In this document: positions 35,276 to 46,939 of the stretch, piece by piece | Position numbering within the stretch: the first letter of the stretch is position 1 | Layout of the letters: every line of letters starts with the position of its first letter | Assembly: GCA_023525975.1 (NCBI GenBank) | Contig: CM042027.1 | Coordinates: 13,907,001-13,971,000, forward strand | DNA from: Smallanthus sonchifolius | Taxonomy: Eukaryota; Streptophyta; Magnoliopsida; Asterales; Asteraceae | Direction: 5' to 3' | DNA length: 64,000 nt | Notes under the pieces: model-generated | Seen by the model: only the letters and a program-made list of their open reading frames with translations | Told to the model about the DNA's origin: nothing | Databases searched by the model: none | Made by a program: the position numbers and the translations under genes

Positions 35276-35988
35276 TGTAGAACCAAAGACTGATTGCTAC
35301 CAAATTATTCTAAGTACAAATGTTGCTGATAGGCTTATCAGCAGCATTCAACACTTGTTGCTGCTGATAGGCTTATCAGCAGCATTCAACACTTGTTTCT
35401 GATGATAGGTTTATCAGCAGAGTTCAACACAAGTTGCTGCTGATAGGCTTATCAGCAGCATTATTCTCATCTCTACTGCTGATAGCTTTATTCTCTGAAG
35501 ACCAAACGTTGCAGCTGACTATCCATGCAAAGCGCCTCTGACACCTTTCTGCAAAAGCAACTGCCACACTCCAAGCAGAAGGAACCTCACTGGTGCAACC
35601 AATAAAGGACAATGACGCGCTTCTCCAAGCATGCAAACAATGATGCCTAAGAAGACGTTTCAGTAAAGTTATCTAGATTAGCCTTTGCGTGTAATTTAGA
35701 TTAATAAACAAGATCAACGGCTTGTGTTAGATCTGATCCTTAGAATCAAGGGTCTGTCTTGATTCTAAGTTACTATATATATCTTGTAAACACTTCAAAC
35801 AATGTGTGCTTGTGTGCCTTGAAAGTGCTTCTTGATAGTGTTTTACTTGTAAACTTGTAATCTCAGAAGTCAAATACAACAGTGCATTTATCAGTATTCT
35901 TGCTGTTTACTTGTTTACTTTGTTGGTTGCTATTGTTTCCGCCAATATCAACTAGAACAGAATCACCTTGTAATCTTACGATCCTACA
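35276..35988 (+). repeat. SIRE-like 3' LTR
   Basis: Length is 713 bp, exactly one 38-bp palindromic unit shorter than the 5' LTR, with only a few point differences otherwise. Confidence 0.93.
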
Positions 35989-35993
35989 ACAAA

Positions 35994-37527
35994 ACAGGTT
36001 CATCCCTTTAACCTACACACTGCCTACATTGAGCCTCTCCTTGTAACCCAACCCTTGCCTTAGCTACACCCGTTTGGAACTATGCCATGACAGATGAGTT
36101 TCGTGCTCTTATCGAAAATAAAACTTGGGAGTTGGTACCTCGTCAACCGGACATGAATATTATACGGTGTTTGTGGATTTTTAAACACAAAACTAAATCT
36201 GATGGTTCCCTTGAGCGCTACAAAGCGCATTTAGTTTGTGATGGCAGGTCTCAACAGGTGGGCGTGGACTGTGATGAGACATTCAGCCCCGTAGTCAAAC
36301 CAGCAACCATCCGTACTGTGTTGAGTATTGCTCTATTCCACAATTGGGAAATAAATCAGCTTGATGTGAAAAACGCTTTCCTACACGGTTTTATGTCTAA
36401 ACAGTCTTCATACACCAACCTATGGGGTTTCGGGACACTACACCGCCTCATCACGTTTGTCGTCTCAAAAAGTCTCTCTATTGTCTAAAACAAGCACCGG
36501 GAGCGTGATATCAACGCTTCACGGATTATGTCACCACCTTGGGATTTCGTCACAGTTCTTGTGATCACTCACTATTCATTTACAACCACGGCTCGGACAT
36601 TGCTTACCTGTTACTCTATGTTGATGATATTATACTCACTACTTCTTCCTCGGCTCTCAAAACCCGCCTTTTGCATAACCTATCCACTGAGTTTGCCATG
36701 AAAGACCTCGGTCCTCTTAGCTACTTCCTTGGCATCTCTGTGTCCCGAAGTAAAGATGGTTTGTTCTTATCACAATCCAAGTATGCTCAGGAAATTCTTC
36801 AACGGGCTCACATGACCACCTGCAACCCACTTCATACCCCTGTTGACTCAGCGGGGAAGATAAGTGACGCATCTGCCACACCACTGGACCCGGCCACCAC
36901 TGCCACACTGTTCCGAAGTCTCGCCGGGGCCCTCCAATATTTGACATTCACTAGACCCGACATCTCCTATGCGGTGCAACAGGTTTGCATGCATATGCAT
37001 GCCCCTCGTGATGTCCATATGCTCGCTCTAAAACGAATTATCCGCTACATCAAAGGGACTATCACCATGGGCCCAAGCATTCCAACCACCCTTACGGCCT
37101 ACACTGATGTCGATTGGGCAGGCTATCCCGATACCCGCCGCTCTACCTCCGGGTATTGTGTGTACTTGGGAGATAACCTTCTCTCTTGGTCCTCTAAACG
37201 ACAAATCACCATCTCATGCTCTAGTGCCGAGGCCGAATACAGAGGTGTAGCCAACGTCGTGGCTGAAATTTGTTGGTTACCCAACCTCCTTTGTCTACTG
37301 TGACAATATCAGTGCCATTTACATGACTGGAAACCCTATTCAGCACCAACGTACCAAACATATAGAAATTGACATCCACTTTGTTCGGGAAAAGTTCAAC
37401 ACGGCCAGATACGAGTTTTACATGTCCCTTCTCGCTATCAACTGGCAGACATCTTCACCAAGGGTCTCCCGCGCACGTTGTTCGATGATTTCCGCTCCCG
37501 TCTAAGCATCCGTCAACCTCCTTAGAC
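35994..37527 (+). pseudogene. Copia reverse transcriptase and RNase H
   Basis: Copia pol resumes after the ACAAA duplication. RT motifs are ALIENKTWELVPR, QVGVDCDETFSPVVKPATIR, NQLDVKNAFLHG and the catalytic LLLYVDDIILT. RNase H follows with TAYTDVDWAG, the STSGYCVYLG block, WSSKRQITISCSSAEAEY and, in another frame, QLADIFTKGLP. Frameshifts near 36395-36540 and 37300 and an early stop in the linker break it. Order and spacing agree with one copia pol gene shared with the pieces at 8580-9109 and 26208-27373. Confidence 0.88.
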
Positions 37528-37592
37528 TGAGTGGGTATATTAAACTAGATATTATACTTTGTATTTATTACATTCTTCAGGGTACTTATGTG

Positions 37593-40263
37593 TAGAGGTG
37601 CACAAACCGGTTTTTTTTCGGAACCGGATCCGGTTCAGATCCGGACCGGTTCCGTCAACGTTGGTCAAGAACCGGATCCATTAGAACCGGTTCCGGATCG
37701 GATCCGGTTCCGGGTGTGGAGACTTGGAACCTATTGGGACCGGATCGGATATTTAGAACCGGACCGGATAAAAAAAACCGGTTCCACCGGTTCCGGAAAA
37801 AAAAAAAACCGCCCCATAGCTTGTTCTTCGTCCGAAAGTGGAGTCGCCGCCCCATGTTCTACTTCGAATTCATGTATTTCTTGTTCAACGTCAAGCTCGC
37901 CTTCTAGTTTTGCAACATGTTGTACACGTTCGGCGGCATCCAAATGGTCCTTCAAGCAAATACACATCTCCATAGATTCTGGTGTAAGCCTCGTTCTTCG
38001 AATAGATAAAACCCTGTCACTAAGAGAAAAAGCGGATTCCGAAGGTACCGTGGAAGCTTGGACGGTTAGTAGGTCACGGGCCATTGCGGCTAGAACGGGA
38101 TATTGGGATTCCCTTCCTTGCCACCAACTCAAGATATCAAAGTTTTCAAACTCTTCGGATCTTAGAGTATAAATAAAGTCGGTTGCTTGATATCTCCCAA
38201 GCTCGCTACTTGGTGTGGTTCCACGAGCTCGTTTAGTATTTTCGTTTCTTAAAGTGTTAAATAAATTTAGCATCGGGTTCCTTGAACTACTAGAAGTTGA
38301 ACCCGAACCCATTGATTCACGTATGTTTGATGGATCACCACTTCCACCATATTTGCGTAAATAATAATCAAACATATTATTAAAAGCCGAATTGAAATCC
38401 ATTATTGCATTTGATTCAAAATTTGGGTCTTCCTCGAACATATTTAAATCATCCGATATTGATCCAATTAATGTTTCAACACCGGTTACATTAATCGTTG
38501 GGTTTAAGGCGGCCGAACATGTAACAACGGCCGGCATTTCTGAAAAATATTTTTTAAATTTAGCTTTCATAGGTTTTACCATTTTTTCAAAAATAGGGCC
38601 GTGATATTCAAACTCTTTTAATTTATTACATATTAAGTATAATTGTTGAAGTATTAGCGAAGACGTGGGATAATAAACTCCCGATAAACATGTAGTTGCA
38701 TTTTTAAAAACCTCAAGCAAATTAGTTAGTTTCTCGATCATATCCCAACTTATATTATCAAATTTTTGTAAACAACGTTTCTTTTGTACAAGTTCATCAT
38801 GGAAATGTTTTAAAGTAATTCTTTGCCTTAAGGCCGATTCAAACATTTTCCAAGTCGAGTTCCATCTAGTAGGTACGTCCCAATTCGGACCTAAAAAGAT
38901 GGAATCCGTTTGTTGGCACAAGTTTCTATAGTTTATATATCTTTTTTTGCTTGTGCTAAAAACTTCACGTAACATCACTTTAAAATTTTCTTTTACGTCT
39001 CTTATTTCTTGGACGTTTAGACCGTCTTGCACAACCAAGTTAATGATGTGTGCAACACATCGACTATGAAAAAAAACACCGTTACAAGGCGGTTCATATT
39101 TTATTTTTAATTTTTCGACCGCGTTTGTGTTATTTGAAGCGTTATCAAAAGATATTGAAAATATTTTTGGTTGAATTTTATAAGTTTAAATTACCGAGTC
39201 TAAAATATAAAATAAGTTTTCACCGATATGTGGATATCCAAAATAATCAAACGCAATCGTACGCTTCATCATTTGCCACGACTCCGGTTGAACCCAATGT
39301 GCGGTAACGCAAAGGTACGATTCGGGTAAACCATGTGGAGCGGACCAAACGTCCGTTGTTAAGTTAATGCCGGTATTTAAATTTTCAAAACATAAAATTA
39401 ATTCTTTTTTAGCTCTTTTCCACATTTTTAAACAATCTCTTCTCAAAGTAGAACGACTTACATTTGTGTAACTCGGTTGAAGCGTCTCTTGTATCATCCT
39501 CGTCAAGCGCGGATTATCAAAATGATCAAAAGGCAAGCCTTCTTGAATGACGAAATGTGTCATTCTCTCACGAACCCTCTCGACATTGTATTGCCAAACT
39601 CCTTCATCCCTACCAATTTGAGTTTGATCTTCACCTTCTTGAGTGTGTCTTGCGTGACTAGCAATATGTTTCCTCAAACTGCTATTTCCCGCCGCACCCA
39701 AAAGTCTACCACAACGTTTGCAACGAGCCTTTTGCGAACCGTTCGACATTTCGCATAAATCGAAATAAGCCCATATTTCTTGGTTTCGGGAGCAAGGAAG
39801 TATTGACACAACCGTAACATCGCTAGTAGAACCACCAACCGAATTTTGAGTGCTTGCGGAAGCGGAAGCCATTAGAGCGTTTTTTTTTTTTGCTTAAAGT
39901 GAGCGTTTTTTTTGCGTTTTGAGAGCTAGAATGTTGTGATGAACTAACCCATACACCCAATACCTATTTATACTAAATTTCAATCCTTAAAAACAAAAAA
40001 AAACGGGCATAAAACGGCTATATAGCCGTTTTTTTTTAACCCCAACGGCTAGAACCGGTTCGGAACCGGTTCCAAAATGTCCGAAAAAAACCGGTTCCAA
40101 AATATCCGATTTTTATCCGGTCCGTCAAAAAACCCAGAACCGGTCCCGGAACCGACGGTTCTCAAAATATCCGGACCGGTTCTAAAAAAACCGGTTCTAG
40201 CCGGATCCGGTTTCGGATAATCCATCGGATCGGTTCCGGTTCCGGTTCTTTTGTGCACCTCTA
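37593..40263 (-). mobile_element. hAT transposon, 2671 bp, complete ends
   Basis: Perfect 14-bp inverted ends TAGAGGTGCACAAA and the perfect 8-bp duplication CTTATGTG (37585-37592 and 40264-40271) define it. Both subterminal zones (about 37605-37800 and 40040-40250) are packed with GGAACCGG/CCGGTTCC and GGATCCGG motifs in both directions, expected transposase-binding clusters. One intronless transposase gene lies on the minus strand. Duplication and ends are intact, so insertion is recent. Confidence 0.95.
37731..39872 (-). pseudogene. hAT transposase with one internal stop
   Basis: One minus-strand frame of 714 codons from ATG 39872 to 37731 is open except for TAA at 39186-39188. An N-terminal BED zinc finger is visible (W-Y-F region, CKRCGRLL, then LRKHIASHA). 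The middle RNase-H-like core has LTTDVWSAPHGL, ISFDNASNTNAVE and HSRCVAHIINLVVQDGL. The C-terminal hAT dimerisation block has WWQGRESQYPVLAAMARDLL and STVPSESAFSLSDRVLS. The stop sits where a Lys codon (AAA to TAA) would restore the frame. The last 25 codons are read from the subterminal repeat. The protein would cut and paste the element; as it stands only truncated products are possible. Confidence 0.9.
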
Positions 40264-40555
40264 CTTATGTGTAAATATTCTATCTTGATATTCATCACTG
40301 TTATTTAGCTTTTATGTTTTTTTTTTCTATAAATGTCGAGTGAAATCAAATTTGGAAAACAATAGCATATATGTATGCAATGAATGGTTTTTTATATCTA
40401 GTATGTTTTTTTTTCATAACTAAATATATTTACAAATAAACTAATTAAACTATTTCACAATCTAGTTATTTAAACCACCCTTCCAAATCAACTAATTACA
40501 AAACAAATGTAGATAGATTTTCTAATTCTTAAAATAAAAACATATAATACGATAA

Positions 40556-43500
40556 TTATAAAGCAAATGACCTCTGTCCTCTGGCTTCAATGAACTCCTT
40601 CAAATTCTGCCAAATTCCTTTGTCATAGGGATTTCTAAACCATGTTACTGTTACTGTTCCTGTTTCTCCTGGACAGACAAAGGTTATTCAATAATCGCCT
40701 AATAAATTGTTTTCGAAATTCAAAACCGTATCAATTTTCTCACATAGTTAGCAACATATCTCTGTTTGTATCAATCACTTATAAAGTTTAAAATAGTCAT
40801 CAATTACCCTGAGAGCTGAAGGAGCTCATATCACTCACAGTACCACATTTGACTCGAAAGTCGGTGTGTCAATTTTCTTTGTTTAAAATGGAGGCACATG
40901 ATCTACAATTACCTGGTTGAGGGTGTATGATATGCTGGAACTCTGGATATTTCTTCCAGTGCATCTGCAAAAACACAAATCCATGCATTAGATATATATG
41001 ACATTATGACCAATGACCAGAAATACATCGATTAGATTAGAGAACTTACCCACTCGTCTGTTCTGATATTAAAACACACACAGTATATATGCCATGCCAG
41101 AAATGCCGCCTAAAAATTCCAGAATATAATTATGTGATATGATAAAAAAACAATCTTTATCTGTTATGGTATATAAAAGCGCGGTTATAAGCAGGCACCT
41201 GCCATAGTACTTGCAGAATGGAAAATATCATTGTGCTAGTAGCTAATGTCACGGTCCAACCAACCTGCTGGATAAAAAGATCTAAAACATTACTACGTTG
41301 TTTAAACAAAAATGATTTGCAAATGACAAGATTCCAGGTAGTGGTTGAGAGAACAATTGCATACCTTCCGCCCATCACTATCAAGTGTTCGGGATGTTGT
41401 GACTGGAATGTAAAATGGATATATTATAAATGAGCAGTTGAGAAGAATAATCTTTCAAAACTGAAAATGGAAATTTAAGAAAAATATGGTGAAGCTTACT
41501 TTGAGATGCACCCACAATGTAACAAGCCTCGGCTATTATAAATCCGGCTAGAAGAGTCAAGAAAAGTAGATGATTGTTTTGACCTGCACTAAAAAGACAA
41601 CAGTAACATCTATTTGCTTAAATATTATCCTAACATTACAATCGAGACAACTGAAACAATTTTTTTTTAAAGTTGTTACCTATACAATTCCCAAAAGCAG
41701 GACAATGGTGGTCAAATCCCTTAACATGTGCATGACAGTGCTTACAATATCTTACCCTTTGAAGTAAAAGTGAACTCTGTTATAACATAAACATTGAGTA
41801 CTTCAAAAAAATATATATAGAACAAGAAAGTGAATGAAGTATAATAGAGACCTCGACAGATGGGGATCCCTCATAAATGTCAGAAGTTGGAAGTTCTAAT
41901 CCCTGCATGAGAAAATAAAGATCATCATGCATGATCTGAAATTTTTACGGGAATAGATTGAGTGATAATAACCTCTAGATAAGTTTCAGTATTGGAGATA
42001 GGTTCATAATTAACAAAACCAGGATCGCCGGAGCTGATCCTGCAACCAAGAGCACTCTCATTAGGATAATCTAGCAAGATAAATTTCATGTATCATACCA
42101 AATCTATATCTTTATAAGAACAAATATTAACCAAGTTCTAACACACACACAAACCTATATAGGCCGATTAGGAGAACAATGAGCTCTGCATGGAATATGA
42201 TGTCCAATAGAAATGAGGTGGCTGTGAAACAGCGAATTAGCTTGTTTTATTAACATTAGAGGCAGAATAAACAGAAAAGAAATCGTACGGAATTTATTAG
42301 TTTCCATATTGATATAAACAAAGGAAATGCCAATTCAAACTCTTGTATCTAAGATCAACCAATAGGAGACTGGTTAGTGCCACAGAAGGCCTAGAAATCT
42401 ATAGCTCATGTTACAGTTATGGTCTAATAATCTTGTCTGCTTTTTTAACTTGTTCGCCATGTCTTTTTGAGGCTTGGTCATTTTCTTTGAGTTTTTTTAT
42501 CGACACTGTTTCAAAGAATCTGAAAAGACTGAGAACATTCTCCAAAAAATTACACAATATAAATAGACTGTTACAACTTCCACTTGAATAGATGGCTATA
42601 TTGTTATCAGAGACATCAAAGAGCAACAACTTGCTAGTTGCTTCCAGAAATGACATATTACTACACTTTCATCACATTCCATGATTTCAGTAGAGGGGCC
42701 CATCACTTTACTCCATCTGGAGACTTGTAATAGCCAAATACTGGAGAGTGAACAGGTTACAGCACCAGAAGAGACCATGTTTCATTGAACCGAAATTTTA
42801 CATCCTACTAAAACCTTTGGTGTATTCCCTATAAACTTCTATTAGTTAATCCTTTTAAAGTATGTGTTGATTTGATGTCACACGTTGCTTAACACAAAAT
42901 GACCAGAGATACTGGACAATCCCTTAGTCACATACTTGGGTAGTCTAGTAATCTAGATCCCTTCTTAAGGATTTAGCCATTTTTGTTTGCAAGGGTGTTG
43001 CTTTTCTTTTCTCCCTTTTGTTCAACAAATTTTTCCAACATTTCTCTGTGCCTCACAAGAAAATGACCAAAAACTATTAGATTAATGCAGAATATTTTTA
43101 CACCGTAAAAGATGTTAAAATGTGGTTACATCTGATAGTGTAATAAGAGTGCATAAGTTCGAAGTTCAAAGTTCAAACATTAAGTATTAAGACGTACATG
43201 CTTCAAAACTCTTAGGAACCAATAAGTTCCAATCATCAAAGGGTATACACTTACAACGACTGAATCACAGAACCCCATTTGAAGTTTAAACATGCAATGC
43301 TGCAAGTAATTTTATCAAAAAGATGAACTACAGATCAAAGGCAAATACCAAAAAAGTTAACATACAACTTACTACTTCTAATAGTCGACGTTCATGGCTT
43401 GACAAACTAATGAAAAAAAGGCTTGCAGCGATATCAACTTGGGGATATAACTCATTACCATCAAAAAGGTAATTCCCATGTACGTAGCATAAAGTGATCT

Positions 43501-44796
43501 TTTTGAGAGATATTTCAACAATATTGATAGTTCCCTAATTGCAGCATATGAAGTCTCACTCTCTTACCTCCATAAATGAATATACAAACCAGCTGTGCTT
43601 AACCAAATCAGCTAGATACTCCCTCAATTGAGAGAGAGAGAGAGAGTCTCCTTTCTTTTATCAGCCTCAAAAGACATTTCCCAATCCCAAAGGTAATATG
43701 AAATTAGGTCATCAATAAAAGATGAACTAGAGTTTATGATACACAATAAGATCATCAATAAAAGGCCACTTCTAATATCTCCTAATTTAGGAAAGTAAGA
43801 ACCTTTAATCCCCCTCCTCTGATGATGAGAGTCCACATGTTGATAACTTGATATTGAAATTCACATTCAGGATATTTTCTAATTATAAAACTACGAGGCC
43901 GTTTGGTTCACGGAATGTTTTGGAATTGGAATTTAAAGAATTCATTTGAAAATCCATATGTTTGTTATGGAATTGGAACGTAAAAATACCTAACAAAATT
44001 AACCCTCAAAATTAACAAAATATAAAACAAAGGTTCAAACTCAAACATCTTAAAAAAAGCGAAAAACAACTAAGGTTATTACATAAATTATAAACATTCA
44101 TGAGGTTTCCTTTGAAAAGTTGAGGCATTTTGTATTCCATCAATTGAAGGATTTAGTTAGAATTAATTCCAATTCCTTCTCTTAGCCAACCAAACATGCA
44201 ATTGAATGAAATTTAAATTCCAGTTCCTTCCAGTTCCATTCAATTCCCATGAATTCTACCCAACCAAACAAGCCCTAAGTAATTTCATTCTCTGTAACCA
44301 ATTTGGCTATTAATTTTGAAGTTAAGAAATCAACACTCTCAAAGGACAAACATGATGACGAGTATATCATAATAACATATAACTGAAATCAAAGAGGTTA
44401 CCTTGTGGAATTACAACTAAGTACACACACCAAATGAACAATATATTCGTCAACACGAAGGCAGGAGCTGAGCCACGCAGTCCAAATAACCTCTTACATC
44501 TTCTCCCTATCACCGTCAACCCTAACAACACCATCACTGAACAGAAGAACTTAAAATCAAAATCAAAACTAAAATCAGATCAATAACAATAACCTCTCAC
44601 ACATTTACATCAAATGCATATACGCGGATTGAGGACCTGACAGAAAAAGGAGTGTTATGATGCTGAAGGAGTTGAAGAAGGAAGATAATAGGTAGAGGGC
44701 AAATTGAGCGAAGCAAACACAGACGACGGACACCGTGCTCCGACTAATTAACCTCCATGGATCCCTGCGCTTTCTCCGATGCCCCGAATCTTCCAT
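40556..44796 (-). CDS. DHHC-type protein S-acyltransferase, 13 exons
   Basis: Coding exons, in transcript order: 44796-44637, 44536-44402, 42221-42155, 42039-41973, 41902-41852, 41776-41680, 41583-41500, 41402-41365, 41264-41199, 41109-41050, 40964-40913, 40852-40808, 40668-40556. All introns are GT-AG, phases agree, total 1035 nt (344 residues). Predicted membrane segments lie at about residues 19-65, 75-115, 194-215 and 245-268. The cytosolic core reads VRYCKHCHAHVKGFDHHCPA with the DHHC Cys at residue 185. RTDEW (residues 271-275) and FRNPYDKG (318-325) correspond to the family TTxE and NPY-like motifs. The enzyme would transfer palmitate to Cys of membrane proteins at an endomembrane or plasma membrane. 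The cysteine-rich domain is unusually short: the upstream CxxC and HC elements are absent. Intron 2 (2180 bp) hosts a MITE. Confidence 0.9.
43895..44276. mobile_element. MITE in intron 2 of the DHHC gene
   Basis: The ends AGGCCGTTTGGTT and, inverted, AGGGCTTGTTTGGTT bound about 380 bp of GGAATTGGAATT/AATTCCAGTTCC sequence. This is the widespread plant GGCC(G/T)TTTGGTT-end type. I could not fix the target duplication, so the superfamily is left open. Confidence 0.6.
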
Positions 44797-46753
44797 TTAC
44801 AGATCGATTTGTACGTTGCGAATCAGAAGCTCGTGTTGGAAATTTGCGAGCAAATAGCTTTGAACGTTTCGGGTCGGATCGGAATATATTCTTACCCATC
44901 TGACAATGCCCAAATAATGTCTTTACCCGTTTACCGACCCGGACCCGATAGTAGATAACTATAAAAAGTGTAAATTACGGTTTTGTTCCTTTTGGTTTGG
45001 GCTATTTAGCGCTTCTAGTCTAAAAATGTATCTTTCGACATATTAGACCCTGAAGTTACATTTCTAGTCCATAACACTAACTATGTTAACTATAGAGGCA
45101 TTTCAGTTATTTCATTTCTAAAAAACTAGTTTAACCATTTCAGTCCCAATTTTTTTTAAGTTTTTTGTTAAAAAAAATAACTTTTAAAAAATGTTCTTTT
45201 AAAATCATTTTTTTAGTTTTTCATCAATCCAGCGCTACCCTTTGGACCACGCCTGCTGTTAGAGGGGTATCAACTTCAGCCCCTAGAACCTAAGGTTCCT
45301 AAGTCCCGAAAATCATAATAGTTTTGAACGAGTGTGTATTTCACACCTTATAACTCATGTCATTGTTTATTAAGATTTCTTCTTTGGTCTTAAGTAAATT
45401 TTGATTAACAAAAATTGTTTGATGAAACTGAAATCACTAACATTCGAGTAAGCATAAAGCAAGACAAGATTAATGAGATTGAAGTAAGCATTGCAAGCAC
45501 ATATTCCATTCCATTCAAAAGGTCTATAAAGGAATATATTAGACATGTACATAACTTTATATTTGTGTGGTCTATTTTTCTATTTGTACACGACATCCAA
45601 AATTTTAGAGACGGGTCTGGCAATCTACCCGGATTCCAATATGTTCTATAAATTTTATCATTTTGTGAGTTACTCGTATGGGTTCATTTGCTCTTTCTAC
45701 AACTTAACTTAAGGAATTCTTATAGGAAGTATTTCTTCCGCAATCCTGAGATAATTACACAAGCACTTTAGAATTTTATTTATTTAAATTTTGTTTGATC
45801 AAAAAAAAGAAAATTTTAATGTTTAGACGTCCGTATGTTATTTTGTTCGTAAATATTTCAGTTTGTAAAAAATTGTTTTATAGTAGTACGTGTTTCAATT
45901 CATGACTTTGGTACTAGTATCATATAACTCACAACTAACTTTTATTACGTTTTTTTAGAATAATATTAAAAGTATTTGGCTTGTTTTAACCCATTGATAT
46001 TCTATATTTCGTGCTTTATTTCATTTTCATGAATTAATGAAGATCACTCAGAGTTCGTCAGCTTAGTTTCTGAAAGCTGTGTGTCCAAAACTAGATACTA
46101 AAAGTTTTATGTGTTTAATTATAAATCGATGTATTCTCTTTAATAAAAGCTACACTACGTGTTCAAAGTATATAAAACTATTACACTATAATATTTAACA
46201 TTCCCTTTGGAACTTACAACTCCAATCATGAGATTCCTAATTTACCAAACAACGTTGATGGAAACAAAATGAAACATAGCAAATATGCTTTGTTTTTTAG
46301 CCTACCATAGAAAAAGGGTTTGTGGTGTAATCAAGAAAAGAAAGGAAAAAGAAAAAGGAAAAGAGTGAGTGAGTGAGACTAGACATAGAGAGGGTGAGAG
46401 AATCATTTTCCACACTTTCCCATGCTTTTATCCCAATGAGTCGAAATATATGTAAACCACATCTTCTCATAAACCTAATAAAATCCAAGCTTTCCGACAA
46501 TTCAGGATGGTCTCTAAATTTTGATGTCACTTCAACTTAAAACTAACTTGTGATGAATGTAATGAGCATATAGCCTAACTAGCCAACTAGACAAATGGGC
46601 ATGACCGAGACAAATGGCTAACTCACATACCATCTATACCAATATCCATCAAACTCTCAATTATTCGAGGATGAACGCATGTACTTTACATCTTGATACA
46701 GTTATGCTACAAGGCCTTTGGTATGAAAAGTCTCTACGTACGGATGTTTTCAC
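44797..46753. other. Gene-free region with promoter of the DHHC gene
   Basis: The minus-strand promoter and 5' UTR of the DHHC gene must lie just right of 44796; no clear TATA box is seen. Two features stand out. At 44970-45130 an AT-rich repeat-like stretch mentions no gene. At about 45320-45440 a sequence (ATTTCACACCTTATAA, then TTCTTCTTTGGTCTTAAGTA) has a diverged second copy at about 61885-62005. No coding region is supported. Confidence 0.5.
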
Positions 46754-46931
46754 CAGGGGCGGATCTATGAGGAGCCCAGGGGTACCGTCAGGTACCCCTT
46801 AACTTTCGACGCGTAGTGGGAATTTTCGACGCGCAGCGGGATTTTTTTTTTTTTTTTACCGTTTTATGTATCCAGATACCCCTGAACGAAATTTTAGATA
46901 CCCCTGGATTTTTTTCCTAGATCCGCCACTG
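46754..46931. mobile_element. hAT MITE, 178 bp
   Basis: The ends are CAGGGGCGGATCTA and, inverted, CAGTGGCGGATCTA, flanked by the exact 8-bp duplication GTTTTCAC (46746-46753 and 46932-46939). Inside are two copies of TTTTCGACGCG and two of AGATACCCCTG-like sequence. The CAGTGGCGGA end is the common plant hAT (Tip100-like) MITE type. Confidence 0.88.
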
Positions 46932-46939
46932 GTTTTCAC

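Larger units (their letters stand above)
27374..35988 (+). mobile_element. SIRE-like Ty1/copia element with gag and ORF2, no pol
   Basis: LTRs 27374-28124 and 35276-35988 start TGTAGAACC and end ATCCTACA. The perfect 5-bp duplication ACAAA (27369-27373 and 35989-35993) restores the copia phrase GITKQVHPFNL when the element is removed. An initiator-tRNA-Met primer site and a G-rich polypurine tract are present. Inside are a copia-type gag (28229-30355) and a very long second gene (30933-35242) that is not protease, integrase, RT or RNase H. LTRs differ by only a handful of bases plus one 38-bp unit, so insertion is recent. Movement must rely on pol from another SIRE-type element. Confidence 0.9.
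6893..40297 (+). mobile_element. Ale-type Ty1/copia retrotransposon, decayed host of the nest
   Basis: Pieces of one copia element appear in order and on the same strand: gag (6984-7444 and 7954-about 8570), protease and pre-integrase (8580-9109), integrase (26208-27373), RT and RNase H (35994-37505). Removing the four insertions and their duplications leaves about 4.5 kb, a normal Ale length. The LTRs are short and only partly kept: 6893-6978 on the left; 37528-37592 continuing at 40272-40297 on the right. They share ACTAGATATTATACTTTG and following bases. The left LTR is cut close to the gag start with no primer-binding site visible. Ale assignment comes from the (I)EQALHIMTLNPDQNWY block before the protease and the integrase/RT motifs. 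Many frameshifts make it the oldest element here. Confidence 0.85.
37528..40297 (+). repeat. Copia 3' LTR, split by a hAT insertion
   Basis: LTR sequence at 37528-37592 and 40272-40297 flanks the hAT. The left part matches 6893-6967. The LTR end (TTCATCA, about 40297) is a guess from the expected CA terminus, because the partner LTR is truncated and no target duplication is readable. It lies about 260 bp from the end of the DHHC gene. Confidence 0.6.
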
